From positions 1 through 64,000 of the forward strand of contig CAJXRZ010000025.1 in assembly GCA_913060515.1 (NCBI GenBank): a DNA stretch of 64,000 nt, in the 5' to 3' direction. Shown here in pieces: positions 29,685 through 38,513 of this stretch (position 1 is the stretch's first letter; every line of letters begins with the position of its first letter). Source of the DNA: an uncultured Pseudomonadota bacterium. Lineage in GTDB: Bacteria > Myxococcota_A > UBA796 > CAJQPC01. Below the pieces are notes generated by a model. That model saw nothing but the letters and a program-made list of their open reading frames with translations, was not told where the DNA came from and ran no database searches. The position numbers were made by a program, and so were the translations under genes.

Positions 29685-31613
29685 ATGCTCTTGATTCTGT
29701 TGTCGCTGCTGTCCTGTCGTCGCGGAGACACCCAGGACAGCGAAGGTGAGGTTGAGGACCCCTGGTTGGACTACCCAGTTCAAGTGGTGGACGGCTTCAG
29801 GCCCATGTTGACGACCGAGCTGCCCGGGAACAGAAGCCGGGCGCTGGTCTCGGTTCCAGATGAGCCCTTGCTCATTGTTTTGGACACCGGGGGAAGCTGG
29901 GTTGTAGACGACCGCTATGAGATCCGCCAGTCGGCCGTTTGCCTGGACTCCGACCGCTTTCCGGAGCTCTCCTACAGCAGTGCCTTTCAGGGGGACTGTG
30001 CGGTCGGAGAAGTAGAGCTGGACCGGGGTCGGGCCCCACCGATGCTGGCGGCGGCTGTGGACTTGGAGGAGAAGCTGGTGTGGGGGGTTGGCCCATCGGG
30101 TCGGCTGCTGCGGATGGACTACGACCTGCGTCGCGCCCATCCTTGGGATTGGCTCCGGGCAGAGGTGGTGGCCGAGCTGGGCAGGACCGACATCGTGGAC
30201 GCGCAGGTGCACAACGGCACGCTGCAGTTCTTGGCCGGCGATGCGCTGTTGACCGTCGACACCCTCAGCTTCGCGGTCACCTCGCAGCTTCTCCCGGCTG
30301 CTGGAACCGTGCTCTCTTCGGGAGCGATCGGAAGTGAGCAAGGCTTGATTGTGGACGGGGTCCTTCAGGCCGGCGAGGCCGTCTTGGACATCGCCAACTC
30401 CGATGAGGGCCTCTGGTTGGCCTTGGGGGAAGGCGGCATTCAAGGACCCAATGGGGAGGAGCTTGAGGACTCGGCGACCCGCGTCGTCGTCGCAGAGCGC
30501 GGGGTCTACGTGGTGGGCGGCCAAGGCCTCTGGCGCATCGAGGATGGGGCCGCCGAGCTCCTCCTGCAGGGCAGCTTCGTGGACGTCATCGCGCTGCCCA
30601 GCCATGAGATTGTTGTCCTCGCGCCCGGAGAGGTGCAGGTCTTCGTGGACGAGCGCCCGCTCTTGGAAGGGCCGCCCCTGAGCCTCTGGGTACAGACCTT
30701 CCTTGAAAAACCGCGAACACCTGCAGATGTCGTTCCATGCTCCGGGGGGGTCGAGAACGTTGAAGGCTACGTTCGAAGCGGCGCCAGCAACGCCAGGCTT
30801 CTCGCCGACATCCCGGCCAGCGTCGCCCTAGACGTGACCCCCTTCTTTGCCAAACGGGTTCAGGAGTGCGAGCTCGGTGGCCCCGTGCAGGGCCTCCTGG
30901 ACCGTCCCAACCTGGAGCTTGGCGTGCTCTACCACGAGGCCGCGCTCTGTCGAGGGAACCAGGAGTGCTTGGTCGGGTACCTGGAAGAGGGACTCGCGGA
31001 AGTGGAGACCCTCGCTGGGCGGTCAGCGGGGCATGTCAGCGGTTTGAACCCCATCTGGGATGACGGAGACGATTGGGTCTCGGGGCTCAAGGCGGCCGAT
31101 GTGCCCAAGCTGGTGACCTTTGTCGGCATGTCTCTTCTCCCGGAGGTCATCCACCTGGAGGATCCCCGGGCGAAGGAGCGCTGGCCCTTGGAGATGGCCC
31201 AGATGGCCCAGCCATGGTCGATCAGCGGCGCGGAGGAGCCAGAGATAGACGCGGGCGGGCCGGTACGCATCCTGCCCTCAAACACCCGGGCTGCTTTCTC
31301 TCAAGAGGGCTGCGGCTCGCTGCTGCTGCGGGAATGCTTCGTGTTGAACATTGGAGCTGGCCAGGGCCTCTCCGAGCGGGACATCGTCCAGCTTGATCTG
31401 TCCCTTCACCGGGCCTTGGCCTTCCGCGGAGAGCAAGGCGTCTGGTCCTTCCACATGCCGGACCTGGGAAGCTGGGACTACGTAGCGGGCTGTGATGAGG
31501 ACTGGGAAGGCGGCTGCGATGGCGCGCGCTTCCGAGATTGGCTCATCGACGTGCACGCTCGCTGGGTCCAAGGGGGCGCCGCGCAGTGGAGCCTTCCTGC
31601 GGAGCATGACTAG
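29685..31613 (+). CDS. Large lipoprotein, unknown function
   Basis: The 642-residue protein has a lipoprotein signal (MLLILLSLLSC, lipobox LLSC). The mature N-terminal part (~30-340) has many short strands with Gly-Val turns and reads like a beta-propeller. The C-terminal part (~350-640) has seven or more cysteines and aspartates (ECELGGPVQGLLDRPNLELG, HMPDLGSWDYVAGCDED); the HMPDLG segment recalls polysaccharide-deacetylase-like barrels but I cannot confirm it. It follows the response regulator by 9 bp and probably shares its transcript, so it may be an envelope component of the same system. The ATG at 29685 is chosen for its hydrophobic start; a GTG lies two codons earlier. Confidence 0.7.
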   Translation: MLLILLSLLSCRRGDTQDSEGEVEDPWLDYPVQVVDGFRPMLTTELPGNRSRALVSVPDEPLLIVLDTGGSWVVDDRYEIRQSAVCLDSDRFPELSYSSAFQGDCAVGEVELDRGRAPPMLAAAVDLEEKLVWGVGPSGRLLRMDYDLRRAHPWDWLRAEVVAELGRTDIVDAQVHNGTLQFLAGDALLTVDTLSFAVTSQLLPAAGTVLSSGAIGSEQGLIVDGVLQAGEAVLDIANSDEGLWLALGEGGIQGPNGEELEDSATRVVVAERGVYVVGGQGLWRIEDGAAELLLQGSFVDVIALPSHEIVVLAPGEVQVFVDERPLLEGPPLSLWVQTFLEKPRTPADVVPCSGGVENVEGYVRSGASNARLLADIPASVALDVTPFFAKRVQECELGGPVQGLLDRPNLELGVLYHEAALCRGNQECLVGYLEEGLAEVETLAGRSAGHVSGLNPIWDDGDDWVSGLKAADVPKLVTFVGMSLLPEVIHLEDPRAKERWPLEMAQMAQPWSISGAEEPEIDAGGPVRILPSNTRAAFSQEGCGSLLLRECFVLNIGAGQGLSERDIVQLDLSLHRALAFRGEQGVWSFHMPDLGSWDYVAGCDEDWEGGCDGARFRDWLIDVHARWVQGGAAQWSLPAEHD

Positions 31614-31717
31614 CCCTCGCCCGGGCCAGGGCCCTGTGCATTTGATTCCGGTCCACTTGTGGTCAGGCTGTGCGGGACTCGCTAGGTGTGTACATCTGAT
31701 TTCCTACTGGAGCCCCC

Positions 31718-33157
31718 ATGCATCCCACTGAGCTGGATCCCGCCGCGTCGGGCCACTTTGAGCAGTTTGGCATTGTCCCCGAGGTCCTGGACCAGGTCAT
31801 GCGCGCTGCGCTGTCTCTTGGTGCGACGGACTGCGACCTGTTCTTTGAGCACAAGGTCAGCACCGCGGTGGCTCTCAGTGACTCCAAGGTGAACCGCGCG
31901 TCTACGGACGTGGACCTTGGGCTGGGTGTTCGTGCCCGTGTCGGAGACCAGATTGGCTACGCCTACACCGAGGACCTGAGCCTGCCAGCCATGCTGCGGG
32001 CCGCTCGTACCGCGGCGGCCATCGCGCGCAGTACCCCGGGCTTGGCGCCTGTGGCCCTCTCCCCAATTCACTTGCCCAGCCGCTACGAGATTGAGACCAG
32101 CTGGTCCGATGTGGGCATGGACAAGCGGGTCCCTCTGGTTCGTGCCTGGGAAGAGCGCGCCTTCTCCCTGGACTCTCGCATCGAGAAGGTTCAGACCAGC
32201 CTGGCGGACGCCGAGAAGTGGATCCTCGTGGTTCGGCCAGACGGCCGAATGGCCGAGGACTACCAGCCCATGACCCGGGCACACGTGGTCTGTACGGCCA
32301 TCGACGGAGATGTGCGGGAGTCCAACTCCTACAACCTGGCCTCTCGGGCCGGCCTGGAGTTCTACTCCGACGCCGAGCGCATCGAGCGCATGGTCCAGAA
32401 GGCCGTCGAGCGCACGGTCTTCCTCTTGGATGCTGGCAAGCCGGTCGCCGGTGACATGCCCGTCGTCCTGGCCGCCGGCGCTTCGGGCATCTTGCTGCAC
32501 GAGGCCATCGGGCACGGCTTGGAGGCCGACTTCAACCGCAAGGGTGTGAGCATCTATGCGGCGAGGATGGGCAAGAAGGTGGCACCTGACTTTGTCACCG
32601 TTGTGGACGACGGCACCATCCCTGGCGCCCGTGGCGCGCTCAACGTCGACGACGAGGGCAACGTGCCCGAGCGCACCGTGCTCATCGAGAACGGTGTCCT
32701 GCGCTCCTACATGCACGATGAGATCAGCGCGGCACACTACAAGGTCGCACCGACCGGCAGCGGCCGTCGGGAGTCCTTCCGGCACCATCCCTTGCCTCGC
32801 ATGCGGGCCACCTACATGGATCCGGGACCGCACGACCCGGCCGAGATCATCGCCAACACCAAGCGCGGCATCTTTGCGACCTCCTTCTCCAACGGAGCGG
32901 TTCAGATCGGCGCTGGCGATTTCACCTTCTACATGAAGACCGGCTTCCTCATCGAAGACGGCAAGCTGACCCGTCCCATCAAGGACGTGAACATCATCGG
33001 CAACGGCCCGGCGGCCTTGGAGCAAGTGGACATGGTGGGAACCGACCTGATGATCGACGAGGGTGGATGGACCTGCGGCAAGGACGGGCAGGGTGTCCCG
33101 GTCAGCCAGGGGCAGCCCACTGTCCGGGTCAAGTCCCTCACCGTTGGAGGTGAGTGA
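31718..33157 (+). CDS. tldD: TldD metalloprotease subunit
   Basis: The 479-residue protein carries the HExxxH zinc motif of TldD (LLHEAIGHGLEADF) and the flanking conserved blocks (SGRRESFRHHPLPRMRATYM, IFATSFSNGAVQIGAGDFTF). TldD pairs with TldE/PmbA to form a cytosolic protease that digests unfolded peptides. In known cases it removes the leader of modified peptides such as microcin B17. GGAG precedes the ATG. Its stop overlaps the tldE start by 4 bp (33154-33157). Proximity to the peptide/radical SAM operon (6.5 kb upstream) makes it a candidate processing enzyme for that peptide, but TldD/TldE are common housekeeping genes too. Confidence 0.95.
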   Translation: MHPTELDPAASGHFEQFGIVPEVLDQVMRAALSLGATDCDLFFEHKVSTAVALSDSKVNRASTDVDLGLGVRARVGDQIGYAYTEDLSLPAMLRAARTAAAIARSTPGLAPVALSPIHLPSRYEIETSWSDVGMDKRVPLVRAWEERAFSLDSRIEKVQTSLADAEKWILVVRPDGRMAEDYQPMTRAHVVCTAIDGDVRESNSYNLASRAGLEFYSDAERIERMVQKAVERTVFLLDAGKPVAGDMPVVLAAGASGILLHEAIGHGLEADFNRKGVSIYAARMGKKVAPDFVTVVDDGTIPGARGALNVDDEGNVPERTVLIENGVLRSYMHDEISAAHYKVAPTGSGRRESFRHHPLPRMRATYMDPGPHDPAEIIANTKRGIFATSFSNGAVQIGAGDFTFYMKTGFLIEDGKLTRPIKDVNIIGNGPAALEQVDMVGTDLMIDEGGWTCGKDGQGVPVSQGQPTVRVKSLTVGGE

Positions 33158-34476
33158 TGTCTTTGTTGGACTCCGCTGGCGCGGCGGTCGAGCTGGCCAA
33201 GGGAATGGGAGCCGAGCAGGTCAAGGCTTGGATCTCCACCGGCGTCGAGGTCGAACTGCAGCAGCGTCAAGGCAAGCTGGAGCGGGTTCATGAGTCCTCT
33301 ACCTTGGGGCTGAGCGTCAGCCTGATGGTGGATGGACGCTACTCCTCTCACGGAACCTCGGACCTGCGTCCAGCGGCCCTCAAGGCCTTCCTGCAGCGCG
33401 CTGTGGACGGCACCCGCTACCTGGAGCAGGACCTGGACCGCACCATGCTCTCCTTCGAGGAGATGGGCTCTCTGGATCCGGCCTCCCTGGACAACGACGA
33501 TGCCGAGAGCATCAACAAGCGTGGCCCCGAAGAGCGCCAACTGGCCATCAAGGAGCTCGAAGACGCCATCCTCTCCGGAGCAGGAGAGGACCTGGTCTCT
33601 GCGACCTCCTACCTCTGGGAGGTGCGCAGCCAGTCCGCTGCGGTCTTCTCCAATGGCTTCCAGGCCACCCAAGCCCGTACCCACTACGGTCAGGGCGGCA
33701 TGGTCACCCTCAAGGAGCCCAGCGGCAAGCTGCCAGAGTCCTACAGCTTCTTCAACGCCTCCCACTTCGAGGACGTGCCCAGCGTGGCGGAGGTCTCCTC
33801 GGACCTCTGGACCAAGGCGGACGAGGTGCGGAACACCAGCCAGGGTTCCTCTGGAAAGTACACGATGATCCTGGATCGTCGCGTCGCCAGTCGCATCCTG
33901 GGTGCCATGATCTCTCCCATGTCGGGCGGCAACCTGCACACCGGCCGCTCCATGTACTTGGACAAGCTGGGTCAGACCCTGGGCTCCAAGGCCTTCACCT
34001 TGATCGATGACCCCACCATCCCCCGCGGCATGGGCTCCAAGCCCTTCGACGGCGACGGCCGCAAGGCAAAGATTCGTCCCTTGTTCACCGAGGGGCGCTT
34101 GGACACCTACCTGCTGGACCTGTACCACGCTCGGAAGCTCAAAATGGAGCCTACGACCGGCGGAACCAGCAACGTCATCATGCAGCCTGGCCAGCGTTCT
34201 TGGAAGGAGATTGCCAAGGAGCACGGTCGGGCGATTCGCGTCACCAGCTTCTTGGGCGGCAACAGCAACCCTGCCAGCGGTGCCTTCTCCCTGGGAATCC
34301 GCGGTCAGCTCATCGAGAACGGTGAAGTGGTCCAGAACCTGAGCGAGATGAACGTGAGCGGCAACCTCTTGGAGCTCATGGCGAGCTTTGAAGAAGCCGC
34401 GAATGACCCCTGGCTCTTCGCCAGCTACCGTGTGCCCACGCTAGCTTTTACCGGGGTCCAGTTCTCTGGGAGCTGA
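33154..34476 (+). CDS. pmbA: TldE/PmbA partner subunit
   Basis: The 440-residue protein is the TldD paralogue without the zinc motif, with typical PmbA blocks: HESSTLGLSVSLMVDGRYSS, an interior with YTMILDRRVASRILGAMISP and FTLIDDPTIPRGMGSKPFDG, and a C-terminal SNPASGAFSLGIRGQLIENG. It forms the non-catalytic half of the TldD/TldE heterodimer, shaping the channel to the active site. Start and stop overlaps (GTGA) couple it to tldD. A GTGGT-N7-ACCAC inverted repeat (34500-34516) lies beyond its stop. Confidence 0.93.
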   Translation: MMSLLDSAGAAVELAKGMGAEQVKAWISTGVEVELQQRQGKLERVHESSTLGLSVSLMVDGRYSSHGTSDLRPAALKAFLQRAVDGTRYLEQDLDRTMLSFEEMGSLDPASLDNDDAESINKRGPEERQLAIKELEDAILSGAGEDLVSATSYLWEVRSQSAAVFSNGFQATQARTHYGQGGMVTLKEPSGKLPESYSFFNASHFEDVPSVAEVSSDLWTKADEVRNTSQGSSGKYTMILDRRVASRILGAMISPMSGGNLHTGRSMYLDKLGQTLGSKAFTLIDDPTIPRGMGSKPFDGDGRKAKIRPLFTEGRLDTYLLDLYHARKLKMEPTTGGTSNVIMQPGQRSWKEIAKEHGRAIRVTSFLGGNSNPASGAFSLGIRGQLIENGEVVQNLSEMNVSGNLLELMASFEEAANDPWLFASYRVPTLAFTGVQFSGS

Positions 34477-34499
34477 GGGATAGCCTTGGCGGGGTATAC

Positions 34500-34516
34500 G
34501 TGGTATTACTAACCAC
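34500..34516. promoter_or_regulatory. Inverted repeat GTGGT-N7-ACCAC before the ATP-grasp gene
   Basis: A 5-bp-arm inverted repeat between the pmbA stop and the ATP-grasp start. There is no T-run after it, so an operator is more likely than a terminator. Confidence 0.35.
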
Positions 34517-34530
34517 AGTAGGGGAGAGAA

Positions 34531-35430
34531 ATGGACATCGCCTTGGCAACTTGCGCTGCGCTGCCTGATTGGGAGAAGGACGACCTTCCCCTTCATTCAG
34601 CCCTGCGCGCCCTGGGTGTTCGACTACATCAACCCGTCTGGGACGACCCGAAGGTGGATTGGACCCAGTTCGATGGGGTGCTGATCCGTACGACGTGGGA
34701 CTATGCCGAGAAGCGGGAGGCTTTCGTTGCCTGGGCTCAGCAGGTCGGGGACCGGCTGCTGAACCCGCCCAAGGTTGTTCAGTGGAACACCCACAAGTCT
34801 TATCTGCGGGCCCTGGCCAAGGAAAAGGTGCCGACCATCCCGACCATCTGGTTGGACCGCTACCAGGACCTCCACTTGGCCTTCATCTGGCCCGGTTGGG
34901 ACCGGGGCTTCATCAAGCCGCAGGTTGGCGCCAGCGCCAGCGGCACGCTTCGCTTTGACGGCTCGGAGCTCGAGAGCGCCGAGAAGGCCCTTCGGGATGC
35001 CCTGCGTCGGGACGACATGATGCTGCAGCCCTACCTCAGCCAGGTAGAAACACGGGGAGAGCTCTCGGCGATCTACATCGACGGTGCCTTCTCACACGCG
35101 GTGCGAAAAGTCCCTGTCGCAGGGGACTATCGGGTGCAGGATGACCATGGTGCCTCGGACTATGCCCACACGCTGACCTCAGAGGAGCTGGTCCTGTGTC
35201 AGCAGGTCATGGACGCTGCGGCGCGGGTTCTGGATCTTGAGCAGCCGCTGCTCTATGCCCGGGTAGACCTGCTGGCCGACGACAAGGACAAGCTGCTGCT
35301 CACGGAGCTGGAGCTCGTGGAGCCCAGCCTCTTCTTTCGACACGGTCCCAAGGCTGCCAACAAGCTCGCCAAGGCGCTGGTCGCGCGGGTGCGCGCCTTC
35401 GATGAGGCGACACCCGAAGCCCTTGGCTAG
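34531..35430 (+). CDS. ATP-grasp ligase (RimK/glutathione-synthetase-like)
   Basis: The 299-residue protein has the ATP-grasp order: NTHKSYLRALAKEKVPTIPT (entry Lys), FIKPQVGASASGTLRF (second Lys and the flexible Gly/Ser loop), and LLLTELELVEPSLFF (metal-binding Glu/Glu). The family joins a carboxylate to an amine through an acyl phosphate, for example in RimK glutamylation, glutathione synthesis, cycloserine (DcsG) or graspetide formation. GGGGAGAG lies just before the ATG. It sits 54 bp after pmbA, separated by an inverted repeat, and its stop overlaps the convergent gene. The acceptor may be a peptide or an amino acid; that is open. Confidence 0.85.
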   Translation: MDIALATCAALPDWEKDDLPLHSALRALGVRLHQPVWDDPKVDWTQFDGVLIRTTWDYAEKREAFVAWAQQVGDRLLNPPKVVQWNTHKSYLRALAKEKVPTIPTIWLDRYQDLHLAFIWPGWDRGFIKPQVGASASGTLRFDGSELESAEKALRDALRRDDMMLQPYLSQVETRGELSAIYIDGAFSHAVRKVPVAGDYRVQDDHGASDYAHTLTSEELVLCQQVMDAAARVLDLEQPLLYARVDLLADDKDKLLLTELELVEPSLFFRHGPKAANKLAKALVARVRAFDEATPEALG

Positions 35431-36902
35431 TCTCGCCGACGCAAGAGCAGTCCCAGCCCGGCCACGGCCAGGAGGGCGAGGCTGCCCTTGGGCGCAGAAG
35501 CCGGAGCACTGCAGCCGCCACAGCCTGCCGGGGCTCCAACGATGACCTGCATGGTGTCCCTGGCCTCGGAGGTGCCATCGCTGACGGTTAGGGTGACCGT
35601 GTAGACCCCTGCCACGTCTGGGGACAGAATGGCCTGCGGCTCGTTGGCGTCCTCCAGCTCGCTGATCGAACCCGGGGGAAGACCGGTCAGGGCCCAGGAG
35701 AAGCTCAGGGGCTGACCTTCGGGGTCCGAGGAGTCCCGGCCGTCCAAGGTGAGCACGTAGCCGATGTCGGAGACGGTGATGTCTTGGCCTGCATCCGCAA
35801 TGGGCGGGGCGTTGCCCTGGCCGGTGTCCGCAGTGTCGCCTGTGTCTCCGGTGTCTCCGGTGTCCCCGGTGTCGCCCGTATCGCCGGTGTCGATGGGATC
35901 GGGATCCTCGTCGAAGGACAAGACTGCACGGGCGTAGCTGGGCTGGACGCTCAGGTCGAAGAGGATGACCAGCTCATCGCCGTTCCGCGCCAGCCAAGGC
36001 TGCATGGCACCCTGGCCACCGTCAGGGAATGTGATGATTGGAATGCTGCGGAGCAGGTTCCACTCCAGGTCGAAGACCGAGACGTAGACGTTGCCGGTGT
36101 CCTGATTCCACTGGAGCTTTTCGTCTCGCAGCATGTGGGCCACGAAGTAGTTGTCCTCGATGCGGCTGACGGACTGGGGCCAATACACGTTGTCCCCCTC
36201 GCCTGGGCCCACCCGGACCTCGGTGCGCTTGACCCACTCCACGTTGGTGCCGTCATAGTGGTCAACCACCATGATGGGGCCGACAGGCCAAGCGTGGACG
36301 TGCAGGACCTCGTCGTTGTCTGCGTCGTAGATCAAGGAGCTTCCACCGATTCCAGGATCGAGCTTCAACGTGCCTTCTCGTGCGACGGTAGGCTTGCCCT
36401 TCTCCAGGATGACCAACTTGCCCAGGTCACCCTCTACGGCTTGAAAGCCGGCGGCGTCCACCCGCTCCGAGCACATTGCGGGGGCGTCGTTGTAGGTGTA
36501 CTCGGTGTCGGCTTCCGCCAGCTTGTAGTTGCGAGCCTTGTCCAGGTTCTCGTCGTAGCGGAAGATCCGGGCGCCGTCGTTGGCGCCCTCGAAGCTGTTG
36601 GTGCTGGCTACGTGCAGCCAGGTGCCATCTGGGCAGAGAGAGAGGGCGTGATCGACCAAGTCGGTGCGTCCAGAGAGCTTCTTGGAGGAGGAAGTCAGAT
36701 TCAGATCTGAGTCCATCGTCCAGTGAAGGTAGTCGCCGCCGCTGGCCCGGAAGTAGTTCCAGTTGCCGTTCTCGGCCGGAAAGAGCCGCGACCAGTTTCC
36801 GTTGTCCTGCGTCAGATCCTGAGGGCCTGTTACGCCGATGACGTACTTGATGTCGCCCTCGGCAGCTTGGGCGAGGGACATGGTGGCGAGCAGGGCAAGC
36901 AT
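35427..36902 (-). CDS. Secreted PKD-domain protein with Asp-Thr-Gly repeat and MYXO-CTERM-like anchor
   Basis: The 491-residue protein has a signal peptide (MLALLATMSLAQAA) and an N-terminal ~310-residue domain with propeller-like strands (GDGTNVEW-type turns). A run of Asp-Thr-Gly repeats follows, then a PKD-like domain (~360-455, QPLSFSWALTGLPPGSISEL and GVYTVTLTVSDGTSEARD). The tail CGGC-SAPASAPKG, a hydrophobic helix and RRRD match the MYXO-CTERM/GlyGly-type sorting layout. Such tails direct surface anchoring after Cys modification in myxobacteria. The stop overlaps that of the convergent ATP-grasp gene by 3 bp. The ligand or substrate is unknown. Confidence 0.8.
   Translation of the reverse strand: MLALLATMSLAQAAEGDIKYVIGVTGPQDLTQDNGNWSRLFPAENGNWNYFRASGGDYLHWTMDSDLNLTSSSKKLSGRTDLVDHALSLCPDGTWLHVASTNSFEGANDGARIFRYDENLDKARNYKLAEADTEYTYNDAPAMCSERVDAAGFQAVEGDLGKLVILEKGKPTVAREGTLKLDPGIGGSSLIYDADNDEVLHVHAWPVGPIMVVDHYDGTNVEWVKRTEVRVGPGEGDNVYWPQSVSRIEDNYFVAHMLRDEKLQWNQDTGNVYVSVFDLEWNLLRSIPIITFPDGGQGAMQPWLARNGDELVILFDLSVQPSYARAVLSFDEDPDPIDTGDTGDTGDTGDTGDTGDTADTGQGNAPPIADAGQDITVSDIGYVLTLDGRDSSDPEGQPLSFSWALTGLPPGSISELEDANEPQAILSPDVAGVYTVTLTVSDGTSEARDTMQVIVGAPAGCGGCSAPASAPKGSLALLAVAGLGLLLRRRD
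35821..35892 (-). repeat. Asp-Thr-Gly coding microsatellite (9-bp unit)
   Basis: The stretch encodes consecutive GDT triplets, about eight, with one Ala replacement, between the N-terminal domain and the PKD domain. It is likely a flexible linker and prone to copy-number change. Confidence 0.7.
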
Positions 36903-36993
36903 AGATAGACCTCGGTGGACTACGAGACTTTAGCCGCTTGGCGCTCCGACACGCCGCCTAAGGTCTCAAGAGACAGTCGACGGACAGATCAGA

Positions 36994-38106
36994 TCAGCCG
37001 CCCAAGGCTTGAACAACCAGCCCAGCGACGAGTCCTGCGACGAGCCCTGAAAGGATTGCGATCACCCATGGATGATCGAAATCGCCGTCGCTCTTGGCGT
37101 CCTTTGCGGGCGCTGCTTGGCGGGCGGCCGAGTCTCCAGTGACCTGGTCTGCGGCAGCAGGGGCGGGCATCGACAGCGTGGGTGCCTTGATCTCCGAGGT
37201 GGCCGGACCGAGGGTGGTGGTCGGCATGATCATGGGAGGAGGCGGCGCGTTGTCGGGAGCGACCACGCTGCGGAATGGCAGCGCGGCGCGAATGGCCAGA
37301 GCGTCGGGGTAGCGCTCATCGACGTTGCTCAGGCACTTGCGGATGATGGGCAGCAGGAACTCAGGGACGCTGGGATCAACCTTTCCACCGACCGGGCGCT
37401 TGCCCGTTGCAGCCTGGTGGAAGAGCAGGCCCAGGGCGTAGACGTCGGCTGCCATGGTGCCCAGCTCGTTCTCTGGCGTGCGCAGGGAAGGGTTGTGTCC
37501 ACCGTGGGTGCCGTATGCGGTGACGCGTGCCAACTCGTCGTCGTCCACGTCCTGTTCCAGCAGCACCGCTTCCGCGCTCAGGTTTCCATGCACCACGCCG
37601 CTGTTGTGGAGCTCGGCGACTCCGTCGGCCACGTCGCGTACGAGGGCGCGCAGGCGGGTACGTGCCATCGGGCCTTGGTTCAGAACCTCTCGCAACACGA
37701 AGCCGTGCATCACCTCGCTGCTGCGCCAGACGCTGCCGTCCTCCGCTCGGCCCAGGTCATAGACGGCTGCCAAGTTCTCGTGGCGCGTCGCGGCCAATGC
37801 GCTGGCGTCCATCAGGAAGCTGTCAGCCCGCTCGCCGCTCTGGGTGAGCACTTCCAGGAGCACGCGTCGGACCATCGGCTCTTGCAGTGCCAGCCACTTC
37901 TCCACACCACCGCGGCGCTCCAGACAGGTCTGAAGGCGGAAGCGGCCGTCGTAGACCTGCCCCTCCTGGCGGGGGGGGATCTGCTCGCCAGCAGCCCGGA
38001 GACGAATGCGAACCGGAGAGGATGGGGTTCCCTCCGTCCCAGCGCCGTCCCCGTTGGAGGAGGTCTCCTGGGAGTTCTTGATCAGACGTGGCTTGAAGGT
38101 CGACAT
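36994..38106 (-). CDS. Tail-anchored Ser/Thr pseudokinase
   Basis: The 370-residue protein has a bacterial Ser/Thr-kinase-like domain at ~52-285 in which every catalytic landmark is lost. The VAIK-type Lys is Glu (RRVLLEVL, E85). HRDxKxxN reads VVHGNLSAEAVLL (catalytic Asp is N175, Lys is Ser). DFG is AYG (197-199). The glycine-rich loop is also degenerate. A Pro/Ala-rich linker leads to a C-terminal membrane helix (HPWVIAILSGLVAGLVAGLV), so the domain faces the cytosol. Pseudokinases usually act as scaffolds or allosteric regulators. It is divergent from cutA. No substrate is inferable. Confidence 0.85.
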   Translation of the reverse strand: MSTFKPRLIKNSQETSSNGDGAGTEGTPSSPVRIRLRAAGEQIPPRQEGQVYDGRFRLQTCLERRGGVEKWLALQEPMVRRVLLEVLTQSGERADSFLMDASALAATRHENLAAVYDLGRAEDGSVWRSSEVMHGFVLREVLNQGPMARTRLRALVRDVADGVAELHNSGVVHGNLSAEAVLLEQDVDDDELARVTAYGTHGGHNPSLRTPENELGTMAADVYALGLLFHQAATGKRPVGGKVDPSVPEFLLPIIRKCLSNVDERYPDALAIRAALPFRSVVAPDNAPPPPMIMPTTTLGPATSEIKAPTLSMPAPAAADQVTGDSAARQAAPAKDAKSDGDFDHPWVIAILSGLVAGLVAGLVVQALGG

Positions 38107-38120
38107 GGTTCAGAGTTCTC

Positions 38121-38486
38121 GTGGACGCTTTCATCTTATCGTCACGCTTGTCCAAAAGCTTGGAGCACGACGTGATTGTAATGCTGTGTAACTTTCCGCC
38201 AAAGAGCGCCGAGACCGCCGCAAAAGCGCTGATAGAGGAGCAGCTCGCGGCATGCGTAAACCTCCTGAGTCCGGTCACAAGTGTCTATTGTTGGGAGGGA
38301 GAAATCTGCGTTGAGCAAGAAGTGCCCTTGCTCATAAAGGCTCCTCGTCGGCTCGCAGAGCGGCTGCAGGCGCGGATTCACGAACTGCATCCCTACGATG
38401 TGCCCGAGGTCATTGCGCTGCCGGTGGACGAGTCGGCGTCAAGTCCGGCGTACCTGGCATGGGTTCGTGCCCTAGGCTCCACCTGA
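38121..38486 (+). CDS. cutA: CutA1 divalent-cation tolerance protein
   Basis: The core matches CutA1: VIVMLCNFPPKSAETAAKAL, IEEQLAACVNLLSPVTSVYC, WEGEI, VPLLIKAPRRLAERL and HPYDVPEVIALPV. CutA1 is a small trimeric protein linked to copper and other metal tolerance. From GTG 38121 it has 121 residues, about 10-13 more than usual. TTG 38160 fits family length better and leaves 53 bp to the divergent pseudokinase; no ribosome site decides. It precedes a ZIP-like membrane protein by 27 bp, suggesting a metal-related pair. Confidence 0.88.
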   Translation: MDAFILSSRLSKSLEHDVIVMLCNFPPKSAETAAKALIEEQLAACVNLLSPVTSVYCWEGEICVEQEVPLLIKAPRRLAERLQARIHELHPYDVPEVIALPVDESASSPAYLAWVRALGST

Positions 38487-38513
38487 CTGGGACGAGGGCG
38501 TTAATGGGCGGCG

